DNA from: Eretmocerus hayati
Taxonomy: Eukaryota; Arthropoda; Insecta; Hymenoptera; Aphelinidae
Assembly (NCBI GenBank): GCA_029851415.1
Contig: CM056741.1
Span: 83,714,282 to 83,778,281, forward strand
DNA length: 64,000 bases
Direction: 5' to 3'
Shown: positions 20,355-31,686 of the stretch, piece after piece
Layout: every line of letters begins with the position of its first letter
How positions within the stretch are numbered: the first letter of the stretch is position 1
Notes under the pieces: generated by a model
Told to the model about the DNA's origin: nothing
What the model saw: only the letters and a program-made list of their open reading frames with translations
Databases searched by the model: none
Made by a program: the position numbers and the translations under genes

Positions 20355-21804
20355 GTTAAATAGAATTGGAGGAATAAGGGATGGAGTTCTTCATGTTTGA
20401 ACGGTATAACGAACTTTTATATTGGTGGAAGTCTAATTGTACCAAATAAGCCCCAAAATGCCTCCTCTTGCGGGAGAAAGTGACCAAACTCTTGATATTC
20501 GTTAGATTTCGGTCTCAAATGGTAGGTTACGGAACATTGAGGGGGCCATTTTCTCGCAGAGAGAGAGAGAGTGTGTGTATTTAACGCTCACCCTCTAGGT
20601 GAGTGAGTAAGATAACATATCAGGAAATTCGATTTTTTATGATTTTGAGACTCGTCGGGGGAACTATAGAGCAGGAATCGAATGACCTCAACCCTTCACA
20701 CGTTTTAGACACAGGGGTCAACCTTCAATTGGTTTATAATTTTCTCGAAAATAATGCAAGAACATATATGATCGACACAGAGATACAATCCCTCTTCAAA
20801 TCATACGCGAATAAAAATACTCTAAACTGCTCAAATTGGGTTAAAACAGTTATGTACGTGATTAAACTGTTAGTGTCTTATGACTCAATTTTGCAGGTAA
20901 GGTAAGTGTACCTCACTTGACCCCATTAAGCCATTTTTCAACAACATCTCCGGCCTTCCCCAATATTTCCCAACGTCATTTAGCTCATTTTAAACCTCGT
21001 CTCACCCTCAAAATGAGTCGAAGCATGTCTAATCTTGGCTAATAGTAGGAGAGCTATTTCAATATTCCCCCTCCAGAACAACTTAAGTCAACGTTGAAGT
21101 GCATGAAATTAGGTTTATCTGCATGCAATTACATATACTCTCTCAGCATGAAAACATGTAACTGATTTTTCGAGAAACTGACTGCACTATCATTCTTAAA
21201 TCGAAAAAATTCTTCTAGATCTGGTTCTCCAGCCCTCTTTGAATTTCGAGGCTAGACCCTAGAACTGAACGCGCACTTACCCTAAAGATGGAAAAACGCG
21301 TTCCCAAAAAAGATAACAAAACAGATAAGAGTCTGACTTGGGATAAATTGTATAAACATTTATTAAAAAATAACGATGTATTTCAGAGAAGTTATTTAAT
21401 GTTTCGGATAATGACTCGTGAAATCGATTTTACTAATTTTGACTGATATTTCCCCATTCTCAATACACATCCCGAGCGATAAGAGGGATTATATTTATTA
21501 CTCCTAGAGAAGAGAATAGATTCTTGGATTGCAATACAAGATGAATTTCATTGTTATTGATACATTCACAATAACTTTTCAAATACCATATAATCATATT
21601 TGATACAATTGGCAAAACTTTTGATGAGAACTTAATAATACTTAATGTTGATTACAACTATCTTTTCAATTGTCTGGTAACCTTTTTAATACCTCACCAT
21701 TATTGTATTACCGGGAGTTTATTGGTGTACAATACAATATTAGAAATTCTGTTGTAAAAATCAATTGTAAAATATCTCAGGAAAAACTACATTAGTAGTA
21801 TAAA
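20355..21804. other. Gene-poor stretch
   Basis: This contains a GA/GT microsatellite at 20560-20578 and a 100-aa plus-strand ORF (20603-20905, starting MSKITYQEIRFFM) that I do not recognise. It has no partner motif or splice context. A TACTCTCTCAGCATGAAAAC segment at 21137-21156 resembles the end of the TA-flanked element at 39052. The Helitron helicase fragment follows on the minus strand. Confidence 0.4.
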
Positions 21805-21972
21805 TCAGCGTTTCTTCTTTCCTTTCTTTTTTATACAATGATTTAACGAGTGTTTTTCTGGAGAGACGTGCATTATTTTCAGAAGAATCTTCAAATTTTT
21901 TTTGGCTCCAACACGTGATAACGCGACGTATAATTGACCGTGCGTAAAAACCGGTTCTGGTAAGTACACACC
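21805..21972 (-). pseudogene. Helitron helicase C-terminus (motif VI)
   Basis: The minus-strand frame reads GVYLPEPVFTHGQLYVALSR, then VGAKKNLKILLKIMHVSPEK and ends KKR followed by TGA at 21805-21807. FTHGQLYVALSRV is the hallmark of motif VI in Pif1-family helicases of Helitron Rep-Hel proteins. Its missing upstream neighbour, ending VGVY, lies at 35974-36051 on the same strand. The two halves share the overlap GTACACACC, so one helicase frame was split by the insertion of 21973-35973. Confidence 0.85.
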
Positions 21973-22885
21973 AGGGGGGTGCAGCTAGTACACAGGGCCC
22001 TCCAACTCCGGGTTAAAAAGTTGGCTAATTTTTTTTCTGCTACGGCCGTGGCTACAAGTGGTGCCATCTAACGGATTTTCAGCGAAGCTCGCCACGAACA
22101 GGGGTTCTCCGTTCAAAGTCACCTCGTAATAATACTCAATATTATTATATTATTTGATCGAGTTGAATGTTTTTAGGTGCTTTGCGTATGATTGAATCAA
22201 CTGCAAAGAAGAGTTCATCAGATATTCGCGACTCTGAATTCGTTCATGGTGGATTTGAAAATGTTACAACCAAAGCCCCTTTTGGGGCCCAGCGGCTATA
22301 TACTACCTTCATTCAATATAAGTGTAAGTGATGCGGTGGTCGAGTGGATCAAGCCATCGCATCTAGCGTTTTGTTCCGGGCGTGGGTTCGCGACCCGCCT
22401 TAATTTTTTTTTTTTTTGACCGACCTTTTTTCCGTAAAATCATGAGCACTCATACTTTTTGAAAATGTGTAAACTCAGAAATTTAAAAACTAACAAATTA
22501 CTGAGGGACTAATAAAGAGTAGAAACACTCTTCTACGGATGGAAATAGTGTTTAACTCTATATATATGTCATTTGAGATCAAAAAATATTCACAGTTATT
22601 AGAATAAGATATATGGAAAAAATACATTTATCAGGGAACTGTGAGAGTTTGAGCTTAAAAATTCCATGACAATTCCAATTATTCCTCAATAATATTTCTT
22701 GACCCGTTGACTTACGAAGCATCGAAAAAATCTGTAAAAAAATCCAAAAATTTCTTGGACAACATTGAACATATTGGTACAAGAATGAGGTTCCCAAAGT
22801 CAACCATTTTTGAGAAAAAAAAATTGAAATTGAAAAGTTTCCACCTCTAATTTCACGATTTTTGACGGTTTTAACACTGGTATTT

Positions 22886-24655
22886 GGATGGCTCCCGACC
22901 AGAACGGTATAAGTCTATTTTGGTGAAAATTGAGTTTTTGACGGGAAACGATAGGGAACATATGCGAAAACATGTATGTGTAACTCCGGGAGTGAAAATT
23001 CATTCTGAGCCGTCACAAGCACCATGACAGTTTTTGTCGAGAAAAAATTTTCGACTTATTTTGGGGACCAGAACGGTATAAGTCCATGCCCGAGCATCGA
23101 AACATGGCTCTCGCACCTTCTATCCTCAATTATTGCACTTATCCAGGCTTTGTAAGGTAATAGTAGACACCAAAAACTATAGGATATTGGCGCCCTATGT
23201 AGTGGAGGTGGCTGCATCGAGTCGACATCGAAGTTCATCGCTGCTTTTTTCACGCTTTGACATTATGGACAAAGGCTCATCTACATGAAATATCGCGGAA
23301 TAGCATTCTGTGGGAGTTTGTTTGAACATCGTGACTTTGCTGAGGGCTCTAAATTGATTTTCTGCTTACATCGTCTTACATCGTCGGTAATGAGACAGGA
23401 TTCACGGGGTCAATCGAAGAATTTCAGTCGATGATGATTCCTGCAGGGATGATATCGTCTCAAAGGACTGAATAACTGCATCTGAGATACAGATAACTTC
23501 GATAATCTATATGCAATATTCCTTCAGTAAAAGCAATGTGAATGACGAGAAACACCTAGCCTCATCATGAAATAGACGCATTTCATTTACAGTTATTCCG
23601 AGAAATCATTTTGAATGTTATCAACTCGCACTCTTGTTATTAGTAATCGCTCAACTGTCCGAATTCGATCTTTTTTGCTGGTCACACGTGAATCTCAATA
23701 TGGTCGATCTTATTTAAAAATTATACTCTTCGAATCGATCCACTTGCATTCAATTTGAATCGTTTAATGCGTTTGATCAATATTAGTTGTTTCAGACTGC
23801 TAAATTGAATAAAGTCCGATTGCTCATTCAAACTCCACGTTTTGAGATGAAAGTATTTTGATTCTGATCTTTTTAGTGTAAACTCTCTCCAGGTGAATCT
23901 CCAAGTAGAAAATACACCCTTCAAAACTTCCTAAACACTATATTGGAGTGTAAACCAGGCTGATTGAATGGATACCGTTCGACTTAAACGCTAGAATACG
24001 CACACGTGGACTGCAATTTCGAAAATGTCATCGATTACGGTCGTAGTACTCCAAATGTAACATTTTTGGTGAGATCTGTCGATGTAACCCGATGATGATG
24101 GTTCATGGACCTAATCGAATATCTTCACCAACCCCCGGACATCCCAGTCAACAATTTCAGAAAACAACATGGATTTATACCGTTTTGGCCTCCAGGATTT
24201 TTCACCTTTTTTTTACGCAAAAAACGGTACATGTCCACAGCGTTTCGACGTTTTTTGATGCAAAAGGGTTCAAATCGACAATTTTTTAATATTTCACGAT
24301 CTAAGAGGGTAAAAGCCGACTAGTTTCCTTACTTTCCCCGGTCCAGAACGGTATAAGTCCACTTCAGAAAAAATGATGGACTTATACCGTTCTGGTCCGG
24401 AAAAAAGTCGAGACAATTTGGGGACCAGAACGGTAAAAGTCCATTTTTTATTGCAAAACAAGTGACAAAAAATGTAAACAGTTGAAAACCATCACGCCCC
24501 ATGCAAAAACTGTCGTAAAAACATACTCATTACATGATAAATGAAGCATAATCACTAAAAATGACAATCCGAATTTTCTATTGCAAGAAAACTTTGAAGC
24601 TCATTTGCCAGAAATGCCAAAAATGGACTTATACCGTTCTGGTCGGGAGCTGTCC
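22886..24655. mobile_element. Inverted-repeat element with a CCAGAACGGTATAAGTCC array
   Basis: Ends GGATGGCTCCCGACCAG (22886) and its near-complement finishing CTGGTCGGGAGCTGTCC (24655) are flanked by ATTT at 22882-22885 and 24656-24659. The motif CCAGAACGGTATAAGTCC or its complement recurs about seven times: 22898, 23068, ~24175 (degenerate), 24346, ~24376, 24424 (one change) and ~24625. Two opposed copies form a hairpin at 24339-24401. No ORF resembles a transposase. A 4-bp A/T target duplication recalls Sola or Ginger-like elements, but that is only a guess. Confidence 0.75.
24339..24401. repeat. Hairpin of two opposed CCAGAACGGTATAAGTCC motifs
   Basis: CCGGTCCAGAACGGTATAAG is mirrored by CTTATACCGTTCTGGTCCGG with a ~13-bp loop; the stem is about 25 bp and essentially perfect. 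Confidence 0.85.
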
Positions 24656-25603
24656 ATTTGATGTTGTGACAATGATTGCGATGGAAGTTACTTCTCAAGT
24701 CAACGGGTTAATAATTCCATGAATAATGATTTGGGAGAGCACTGGAGGCGATAGAAGGGTCCCCTACAATCGATATATAATCTAGCGAGTGGAATAGGAT
24801 AATCCAAGTTTCATGAGGGTGAGAGGGCTTTTGTCGCATTAGAACAATTGATGAAAAATCGAGGTTATTGAGAACACTGCGTTTTTATTATATATATAAG
24901 AGCTTGTTTCAACACCTTCAAAATGAGGTGAAGTATGTCTAATTTTGATGGTATGGAGCCGAGCTGACTCAATTTTCCCAAAGAAGACAATATCAACCAG
25001 CGGTCCAAATCCGAGTTCTGTAATTTTGGAAAATTGATTTCAAAGGTCTTGAACAAAAGAATCGTATGCGCTTAAAAGTACGTTTAGACTGCTTAGACCA
25101 AAACAATTTGGCGCCGATTTAAAAGAACGCTAGTCCCTCAGTAATTTGTTAGTTTTTAAATTTCTGAGTTTACACATTTTCAAAAAGTATGATGCACATA
25201 GTGCTCATGATTTTACGGAAAAAAGGTCAGTCAAAATAAAAAAATTAAGGCGGGTCGCGAACCCACGCCCGGAACAAAACGCTAGATGCGATGGCTTGAT
25301 CCACTCGACCACCGCATCACTTATGTTTATCTTGTATGAAGGTAGTATATAAGCCGCTGGGCCCCAGAAGGGGCTTTGGTTGTAACATTTTCAAATCCAC
25401 CATGAACGAATTCAGAGTCGCGAATATCTGATGAACTCTTCTTTGCAGTTAATTCAATCATACGCAAAGCACCTAAAAACATTCAACTCGATCGAATAAT
25501 ATAATAATATTGAGTATTATTACGAGGTGACTTTGAACGGAGAACCCCTGCTCGTGGCGAGCTTCGCTGAAAATCCGTTAGATGGCGCCACTTGTAGCCA
25601 CGG

Positions 25604-25934
25604 TGTAGGGGGCTACTATCCCCCACGAGGTGAATTGGTGGTAATTTGGACGATGACTGAGTGAAAACACTCGCGTAAACTATTTACACTGTTTATTCAT
25701 CTGACTCCATATAAATATTATTACATCGTGTTGTAAACTCACGAGGCTACTTGCTCATATGGTCGAGCTACGAACTTGTACTGATTCCGCGTTGCATATG
25801 ATCGCCGGTGCGACCAAGCATTATATCTTCTGTCTCTCTCTCTCCTCTCTCCCCGCTCGGAGACCGCAAGTGTGGCTGTGTGTGCGCATGTCAGTGTGAG
25901 TGTGTGCGTGTGTGTGTGTGTACTCGTGCCTACA
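25604..25934 (-). repeat. Gypsy 3' LTR (331 bp)
   Basis: Plus-strand reading TGTAGGGGGC...CGTGCCTACA, with TG/CA ends. On the minus strand AATAAA (25692-25697) lies ~90 bp before the LTR end, a likely polyadenylation signal. An A/T-rich TATA-like stretch lies at about 25710-25725. It also contains a (GT)n run near 25900-25920. Confidence 0.92.
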
Positions 25935-25956
25935 TCACTCCCCCCCAAAAGAACGG
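25935..25956 (-). promoter_or_regulatory. Polypurine tract
   Basis: On the minus strand TTTTGGGGGGGAGTGA directly precedes the 3' LTR, the expected place for the plus-strand primer. Confidence 0.8.
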
Positions 25957-26818
25957 AGTTCTAGGAGTTTTTTACAATCAATAGAAATCATAATTACATT
26001 TTGAATGTAGGAATTCTCTACAACAATGTTTATCCAATGTATATAAATCAAAAGAATTAAATCAATAGATCAGTTGTACAATCAAAGTATCTATACATCA
26101 ATTGTATGATCAAAGTTGATTGGTGGTTTTGGAATCAAAATTTGCTTGAATGCAATTTTTCAAAATCATATCCTTAAAACTAAATAACAGCTTATCTATG
26201 GAGAGAGATGAGCTTTTCTTAAATCTAATTATGCTATTTACAAAATTTACAAGTATTTACAGGTCATTTCACTTTGAAACAAATTGTGAATTTTTGAATC
26301 GTGAAATGGTTTAGCATTGATGCTAAGTTTTTTGATTCAAATCAACGCCTGAGCGCCATGAGTTTGGGCTTTGCCCATAAATTTTGCCTACTCCTAATTA
26401 AAAGGGAATGTTCCGACCATCCGGGAAAAAATACCGTAAGGTACCCCAAAAGGAAATGATCATTCTGGAGGCGTATCCAGAAGCCATTTTGATGGACCGA
26501 CTGCTTTCACCGGCAGAGGTATACTACTTTACTGAGGAGAGGGATTTGAACCATTGCACATAATAAAGTGCTGACTAAATCGAGTATCTATTTACAAGGA
26601 TGTGTCGAAATCGTTATTTTTTGACTCAAAATCAGTGTTTTGTAACTAGAACAAGTTGCGTTGACTGAGTTAATCTCACAATTAATATTGACTGTCAATA
26701 TTCAAATTGATTGAAAAACATACTTGATTCACTAGCTACGTGGTTTTTTCGCATGAAACCAAATTTCTAACAATTTTAGAGTTTTTTGGAACATGGAATT
26801 TTACAGTCTTTTAGATAT
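25957..26818 (-). other. Gypsy 3' non-coding region
   Basis: About 860 bp between the pol stop and the polypurine tract. A/T-rich, with no env-like frame or other gene visible. Confidence 0.6.
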
Positions 26819-29800
26819 TCATTTGACATTGAGTGCATTGATCTTTTTATACAAAGATTCAATTCTATTTGCCAGTTGGTCAATTTTTATACTGTCTGAA
26901 CGCTTTTTAGCATAAGTATGATCACAATTACAAGGATGTAGATGTTTTTCACAATTTGTATCAGTATTGCTATTTGCAAATGTTACTCTTTTCCTAGAAT
27001 AAGTTTTCAAAGGTACAGCTGGGTCATGAGTATGAGTTACAGCTGAAGGAGCTTTATGTACTTCTACTGGACTTTGGAATTGATTTGCATTTGGACTTTG
27101 ATTTGGGCTCTTGTCTACGTTAGCTTTTTGAGTAACTAGTTTTGCTACACTTTCTAAGTCAACAATTTTTTGGCTTCTAGGCTGTTCTAATCTGACTGGC
27201 ATTTTAGAATTTTTATTGACATTGTGAGATGTTGGTGGATTTTCTTCTTCAGGTATGAAAAAGGCTGGCTTTAATCTCTCAATATTGACGAATTTAGATT
27301 GGCCATTAACTTCAATTTCGAAAACTCTGTCATCAATTCTACGCAATACTTTGTGAGGACCAGTATACGGTTGTTCTAATGGCTTTTTGACTTCATCAAC
27401 ACGCAATAAGACGTGTGTACAACTATAAATGTCTTTAAAGAAGAATGTGCGTCTTTTGTACTTATGACTGATAGGAACTGGCCTTATTTCTCGCATATAC
27501 TCTCTAAATTCTTCTAAGAATATTTGAGGATCCGGTGTGAAATCACCTTCTGAGGCGAATTCTCCTGGCAAACGTAATTGTGTTCCGAACAGATATTCAG
27601 CCGGAGATGCATTTGTATCTAGCCTTAATCTATGTCTTAATCCTAGCATGACAGTAGATAGTTTTTTGGACCATAAGTGCTCATTGCTATGGCACATTAA
27701 CGCGGCTTTTAAGTCTCTATGCCACCTTTCTATCAGACCATTAGATGAAGGGTGATATGCTGTTGTTCTGATTCTCTGCGCTCCAATGAGCGATAAAAGG
27801 GCTTTGAAAAGTACTGATTCAAACTGCGATCCTTGGTCTGTCGTTACCGTTACAGGACAGCCATAACGAGAGACCCAGTGATCATAAAATGCGCGTACAA
27901 TAGTGTTTGCGTTAATATCTTTCAGAGGTATGGCTTCAGGCCAACGTGAAAAGCGATCAATTATCGTGAGTAAATATTTGTATCCCTCAGATTCTGGAAG
28001 AGGACCAACTATGTCCATGTGGATATGCTCAAGACGACTGTCTGGCATGACAAAAGGTGCTGGATTGGTTTTTACATGACGTGTGATCTTAGATTTTTGA
28101 CAATCCATACAATTTTTGACAAGTTTGGTTATATCGCGACTCATGGTCGGCCAAAAATATCTACGTCTGATTAATCTGTCTGTTGCTTTGGCACTTGGAT
28201 GAGCGTGATTATGGAATACTTTGAAAATGTGCTGACGCAATTTCAGAGGTACATATGGTCTGATTGCTTCATCGGTTAAGCTGAATACAATTTGGGTTTG
28301 CTGTGGACCCCATGTCAAAGTTTCGTATTTACTTTTATAGTCTGGCGACTTTACAATTTCTTTCAATTCATCATCTTCAAGCTGAGCTTGCGCTAATTCC
28401 GGCAGATCTATATCTAGAGGTAATGCAAGTGTTCCTATACTACTAACTGCGATTGCATTGATTCGTGATAAAGAATCGGCGACTACATTGGCATTTCCAG
28501 GCAAGTATTCTATTTCTGTTGTGAATTGCGAAATATACGATAAGTATCGGATTCTGCGAGGGTCAGATTTATCTGCTCTCTGCATGAATGCGTACATGAG
28601 TGCTTTTTGGTCGGTGACAACTTTGAAATTCCGGCCTTCTAGGAAGTACTGGAAGTATTTAATTGTTGCATAAATAGCAAGTAATTCACGATCATATGTA
28701 CTGTAATTTTTCTGTGCTGAATTGAACTTTTTTGAAAAGAAAGCAAGTGGTTTCCATAGTCCATCTTGCGATTTTTGTTCAAGGACACCCCCCATACATG
28801 TGTTGGAGGCATCAGTGACTATTCGTGTTTCTGCTTCTGCAGCTGGATGAGCCAAAATGGCCGCATTTGCTAAAGCGAGTCTTGCTTGTTCGAATGCTTC
28901 AGTTGTTTGTTTAGACCATTTGATTCTACGTTTATCATTTTTTCGTGATTCTGGCAATAACGTTTCAAGTGGTTCGAGTTTTGCTGCTATTTGAGGTAGA
29001 CCTCTACGATAAAAGTTTATCATGCCGAGGAATCTGCGCAATTCGACGACTGTTTCCGGTCTGGGAAAATTCAAAACTGCCTCGACTTTTCCTGTTGTAG
29101 GTCGGGCTCCATCTTTGTTGATGGTATAACCTAAAAATGTGATTTCTGATTCACCAAAGATGCATTTATCAACATTGATTTTGAGGTTGTGTTGACTAAG
29201 TCTTTTAAATACTTCTCTCAAATGGCTTTCGTGCTCCTCTGGAGAGGATGATGCAATCAAAATGTCGTCTGCGAATACGAAAACGAAGTCTAAATCTCCA
29301 AAAATTGAGTTAAGATATCTTTGCAGCGTTGCTGTGGCGTTTTTCAAGCCGAAGGGCATAAATAAATATTCGAAAAGACCGAATGGAGTAATTACTGCCG
29401 TTTTTGCTATATCGTCTTGTGACATTGGAATTTGATGAAATGCTTTGCGTAAATCTATTGTACTGAAAATAGTTTTTCCGCTAAGCATTGCTGTGAAATC
29501 GAGTAAGTGTGGAGGTGGATATCTATCCGGTACTGTAACATTATTCAAACCTCTATAATCTCCGCAAATTCTCCATTTGCCTGAGCCTTTGCCAACAACA
29601 TGTATGGGGCTTGACCAAGGACTGTTGGATGGTCTCAATATACCCAATTTTCTTAGTTCTTCAAACTCTCGTTTAACAATTGTTAATTTTTCTGGCGATA
29701 GTCGCCTTGGCTTGGAGTACACTGGGGTGTTACCCTCTGTTGTGATGTGATGGAAAATGTTGATTTGGGGTACTTGAGCATTTTGAGTGAGTTTCGTAAT

Positions 29801-30265
29801 ATCTGCGAATTCTTTCAAGAGATCTTCATACTTTGAGCCTGTTCTAACAGTTTTTATGCGAATTGCTTCTACTCTTTTTACATACGTGGCTCTACTTAGA
29901 CCTGTCAACGGGTCAAGAAGTCTTTTGTTTCTTATGTCAACTAAAAGACCATAATGGTGTAAAAAGTCAGCGCCCAAAATTGGTTGCGCTACGTCTGCGT
30001 AACAAAAATTCCAACGAAATTCTCTACGTAAACCCAAGTCAACTTTTTCTATAGATTCACCATAAGTGGCGATAACTGAATCGTTTGCTGCATATAATTT
30101 GAAGTCTGTGGGCTTGGTTAAGTGAACTGGTTTTGGGAGTAATGAAATATCAGCACCACAGTCGATTAAAAATGTTTTACGAGAAGTTTGATCTACTATG
30201 TGAAGGCGCTTGCTTTTTTGCCCCACTACTGCGTCTCGAAAATTGGGCAAAGTATCTAGTTTCCC
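26819..30265 (-). CDS. pol: Gypsy Pol polyprotein (protease, RT, RNase H, integrase)
   Basis: About 1150 aa, open throughout, entered from gag by a probable -1 frameshift. Order: aspartic protease FLIDCGADISLLP (DCG instead of the usual DTG/DSG) and ILGADFL; RT with FSTIDLRKAFHQIPMSQDD, TPFGLFEYLFMPFGLKNA and FVFVFADDILIASS (FADD catalytic box); RNase H RIVTDASNTCMGG and STYDRELLAIY; integrase HHCC zinc region ending CMDCQKSK, catalytic core HMDIVGPLP, TTDQGSQFES and SSNGLIERWHRDLKA; then a GPY/F-like module YTGPHKVLRRIDDRVFEI. The C-terminal ~120 aa are low complexity. Protease, RT, RNase H and integrase key residues are present, DCG excepted. Confidence 0.95.
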   Translation of the reverse strand, partial: GKLDTLPNFRDAVVGQKSKRLHIVDQTSRKTFLIDCGADISLLPKPVHLTKPTDFKLYAANDSVIATYGESIEKVDLGLRREFRWNFCYADVAQPILGADFLHHYGLLVDIRNKRLLDPLTGLSRATYVKRVEAIRIKTVRTGSKYEDLLKEFADITKLTQNAQVPQINIFHHITTEGNTPVYSKPRRLSPEKLTIVKREFEELRKLGILRPSNSPWSSPIHVVGKGSGKWRICGDYRGLNNVTVPDRYPPPHLLDFTAMLSGKTIFSTIDLRKAFHQIPMSQDDIAKTAVITPFGLFEYLFMPFGLKNATATLQRYLNSIFGDLDFVFVFADDILIASSSPEEHESHLREVFKRLSQHNLKINVDKCIFGESEITFLGYTINKDGARPTTGKVEAVLNFPRPETVVELRRFLGMINFYRRGLPQIAAKLEPLETLLPESRKNDKRRIKWSKQTTEAFEQARLALANAAILAHPAAEAETRIVTDASNTCMGGVLEQKSQDGLWKPLAFFSKKFNSAQKNYSTYDRELLAIYATIKYFQYFLEGRNFKVVTDQKALMYAFMQRADKSDPRRIRYLSYISQFTTEIEYLPGNANVVADSLSRINAIAVSSIGTLALPLDIDLPELAQAQLEDDELKEIVKSPDYKSKYETLTWGPQQTQIVFSLTDEAIRPYVPLKLRQHIFKVFHNHAHPSAKATDRLIRRRYFWPTMSRDITKLVKNCMDCQKSKITRHVKTNPAPFVMPDSRLEHIHMDIVGPLPESEGYKYLLTIIDRFSRWPEAIPLKDINANTIVRAFYDHWVSRYGCPVTVTTDQGSQFESVLFKALLSLIGAQRIRTTAYHPSSNGLIERWHRDLKAALMCHSNEHLWSKKLSTVMLGLRHRLRLDTNASPAEYLFGTQLRLPGEFASEGDFTPDPQIFLEEFREYMREIRPVPISHKYKRRTFFFKDIYSCTHVLLRVDEVKKPLEQPYTGPHKVLRRIDDRVFEIEVNGQSKFVNIERLKPAFFIPEEENPPTSHNVNKNSKMPVRLEQPRSQKIVDLESVAKLVTQKANVDKSPNQSPNANQFQSPVEVHKAPSAVTHTHDPAVPLKTYSRKRVTFANSNTDTNCEKHLHPCNCDHTYAKKRSDSIKIDQLANRIESLYKKINALNVK

Positions 30266-31686
30266 CGGTTGTTATTTCCGTTGTCATTGTTGCCATTATT
30301 ATTCCCCCCACTATCATTATTATCTCTAGAATTGCCATTGCCATCGCGACTGTTCACCCACTTGCAAGTGCCGGGTTCTTTACAATAGTAGGCGTTATTG
30401 CCATGAATTAAATGAATAGGGCAAAGGTATCGCTTGCCTCTAAATTGATCTTTTGGAATATGCGCAGGTGTACGTGAGCGCGGGCGTGAATTACGCTGAT
30501 TTGATTGGGATCTTTCTCTATTGCGTGAACGATCGTTTTTGATAGCATTGATTTCTGCTCGCATTGCAACGAGCTCTGATTTGATCTCTTTCATCATTGT
30601 AAAGCTTTCAGATTCTGACTTGTTCGCTACTGAGTTGATTTGAACATCCGGGTTCTGATACACTTTGTCAGCTAATTCGGCTAATTTGTTTAAGTCTGTC
30701 ACATCACTCAATAGAAGTGCTTTTCTACAATCGTGATTCAAACGTTTCAAAAATATGGCAGTGAGAACTTCATCATCTAATTTCTTTTTGCTATCTAAAT
30801 TTCTAAGACGCCAAAGAATTTGTGAGGGTTTTCCGTCCACTGATACATTGCCTTGCAATAGTTTATCTAAAGATTGTTCATCAGATTCTGCAAAAGTTTT
30901 GAGAATTCTGTTTTTGATTTGAGAGTAAATATCCGGAGGTAATTCCTCTGTTAATAGATCTTTGATAACGGTGACAGTTTCACCTTTCAAAACAGGAATG
31001 ATTAAATTTGCTTTGCTTCTTTCATCAGTCACATTATAACCTCTAAAAAGAGCTTCAAGTTGAACGAACCATGTACTTGGATCATTTTGTATAAATTCAG
31101 GAATTTTAAAATTTGGAGATCTCAATATATTCACCAAATTGATTTTTGATTGAATGGAATCACTACTAGATTTTTTTGTACTATCTACATTAGCATTGTT
31201 TTGCTTATTATTTTGTTCATCAGTTAAATCGACTTCATCTTGTATTACTTTATCCTGAGAATGAGTTTGGACTTCAAATTCAGGTAAAACATTTTGCAAA
31301 CTTTCATTAATCAATGCAGCAGTTTTGGCTTCATTAGCCGTAGCTTGCTCTTTAAATAAGTCTTTCATGCTATCTATGATTGATCCGTGTAATGCATTCA
31401 TTTTTTCATCAATTTTGTTCATTATTGATCCTTCAACTTTATCAGCAATAGCTTGTTCAGTTAACTCATCATCATCTAAACCCATTGTGTGAGCTATAAT
31501 TGAATTTTCTAGATCAAAAATTTGCTTAGAAGCTTCAGTTTCTGCAATAGAATCGAGCGGACTTTGTCGAAAATTTTTTAACGACGAAATCGAATTTTTA
31601 TCTTTCAAAGGAAAAAGTTTTCTTGAAGCGTATGCCTTTCCGTTACGCAGCAATTTAGGAGTTTCCTCATCTGTGTCAGGCATCAA
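30256..31686 (-). CDS. gag: Gypsy Gag polyprotein
   Basis: 476 aa from ATG at 31686. The N-terminal third is acidic and Ser/Asn-rich. The middle (about residues 205-340) is the capsid-like domain, with FKIPEFIQNDPSTWFVQLEA, ANLIIPVLKGETVTVIKDLL and DKLLQGNVSVDGKPSQILWR. A basic RSRNRERSQSNQRNSRPRSR stretch precedes a finger of CHCC type, CPIHLIHGNNAYYCKEPGTC (about residues 428-447), instead of the usual CCHC knuckle; CHCC Gag fingers characterise CsRn1-clade elements. The C-terminus is Asn/Gly-rich low complexity. The stop TAG (30256-30258) directly follows a GGGAAAC heptamer. Gag forms the virus-like particle and packages RNA. Confidence 0.92.
   Translation of the reverse strand: MMPDTDEETPKLLRNGKAYASRKLFPLKDKNSISSLKNFRQSPLDSIAETEASKQIFDLENSIIAHTMGLDDDELTEQAIADKVEGSIMNKIDEKMNALHGSIIDSMKDLFKEQATANEAKTAALINESLQNVLPEFEVQTHSQDKVIQDEVDLTDEQNNKQNNANVDSTKKSSSDSIQSKINLVNILRSPNFKIPEFIQNDPSTWFVQLEALFRGYNVTDERSKANLIIPVLKGETVTVIKDLLTEELPPDIYSQIKNRILKTFAESDEQSLDKLLQGNVSVDGKPSQILWRLRNLDSKKKLDDEVLTAIFLKRLNHDCRKALLLSDVTDLNKLAELADKVYQNPDVQINSVANKSESESFTMMKEIKSELVAMRAEINAIKNDRSRNRERSQSNQRNSRPRSRTPAHIPKDQFRGKRYLCPIHLIHGNNAYYCKEPGTCKWVNSRDGNGNSRDNNDSGGNNNGNNDNGNNNRGN
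30259..30265 (-). promoter_or_regulatory. Putative -1 frameshift heptamer GGGAAAC
   Basis: Read in the gag frame as G GGA AAC then TAG, this matches the X XXY YYZ slippery pattern. After a -1 slip reading enters the pol frame, which has no ATG at its start (nearest near-cognate is TTG at 30248-30250). The stop codon lies directly after the heptamer. A downstream stimulatory structure was not identified. Confidence 0.75.

Noticed and set aside
20603..20905. 100-aa ORF as a novel host gene
   Set aside because: No recognisable motif, no splice or regulatory context, and the surroundings are TE-derived; kept only as a note in the spacer entry.
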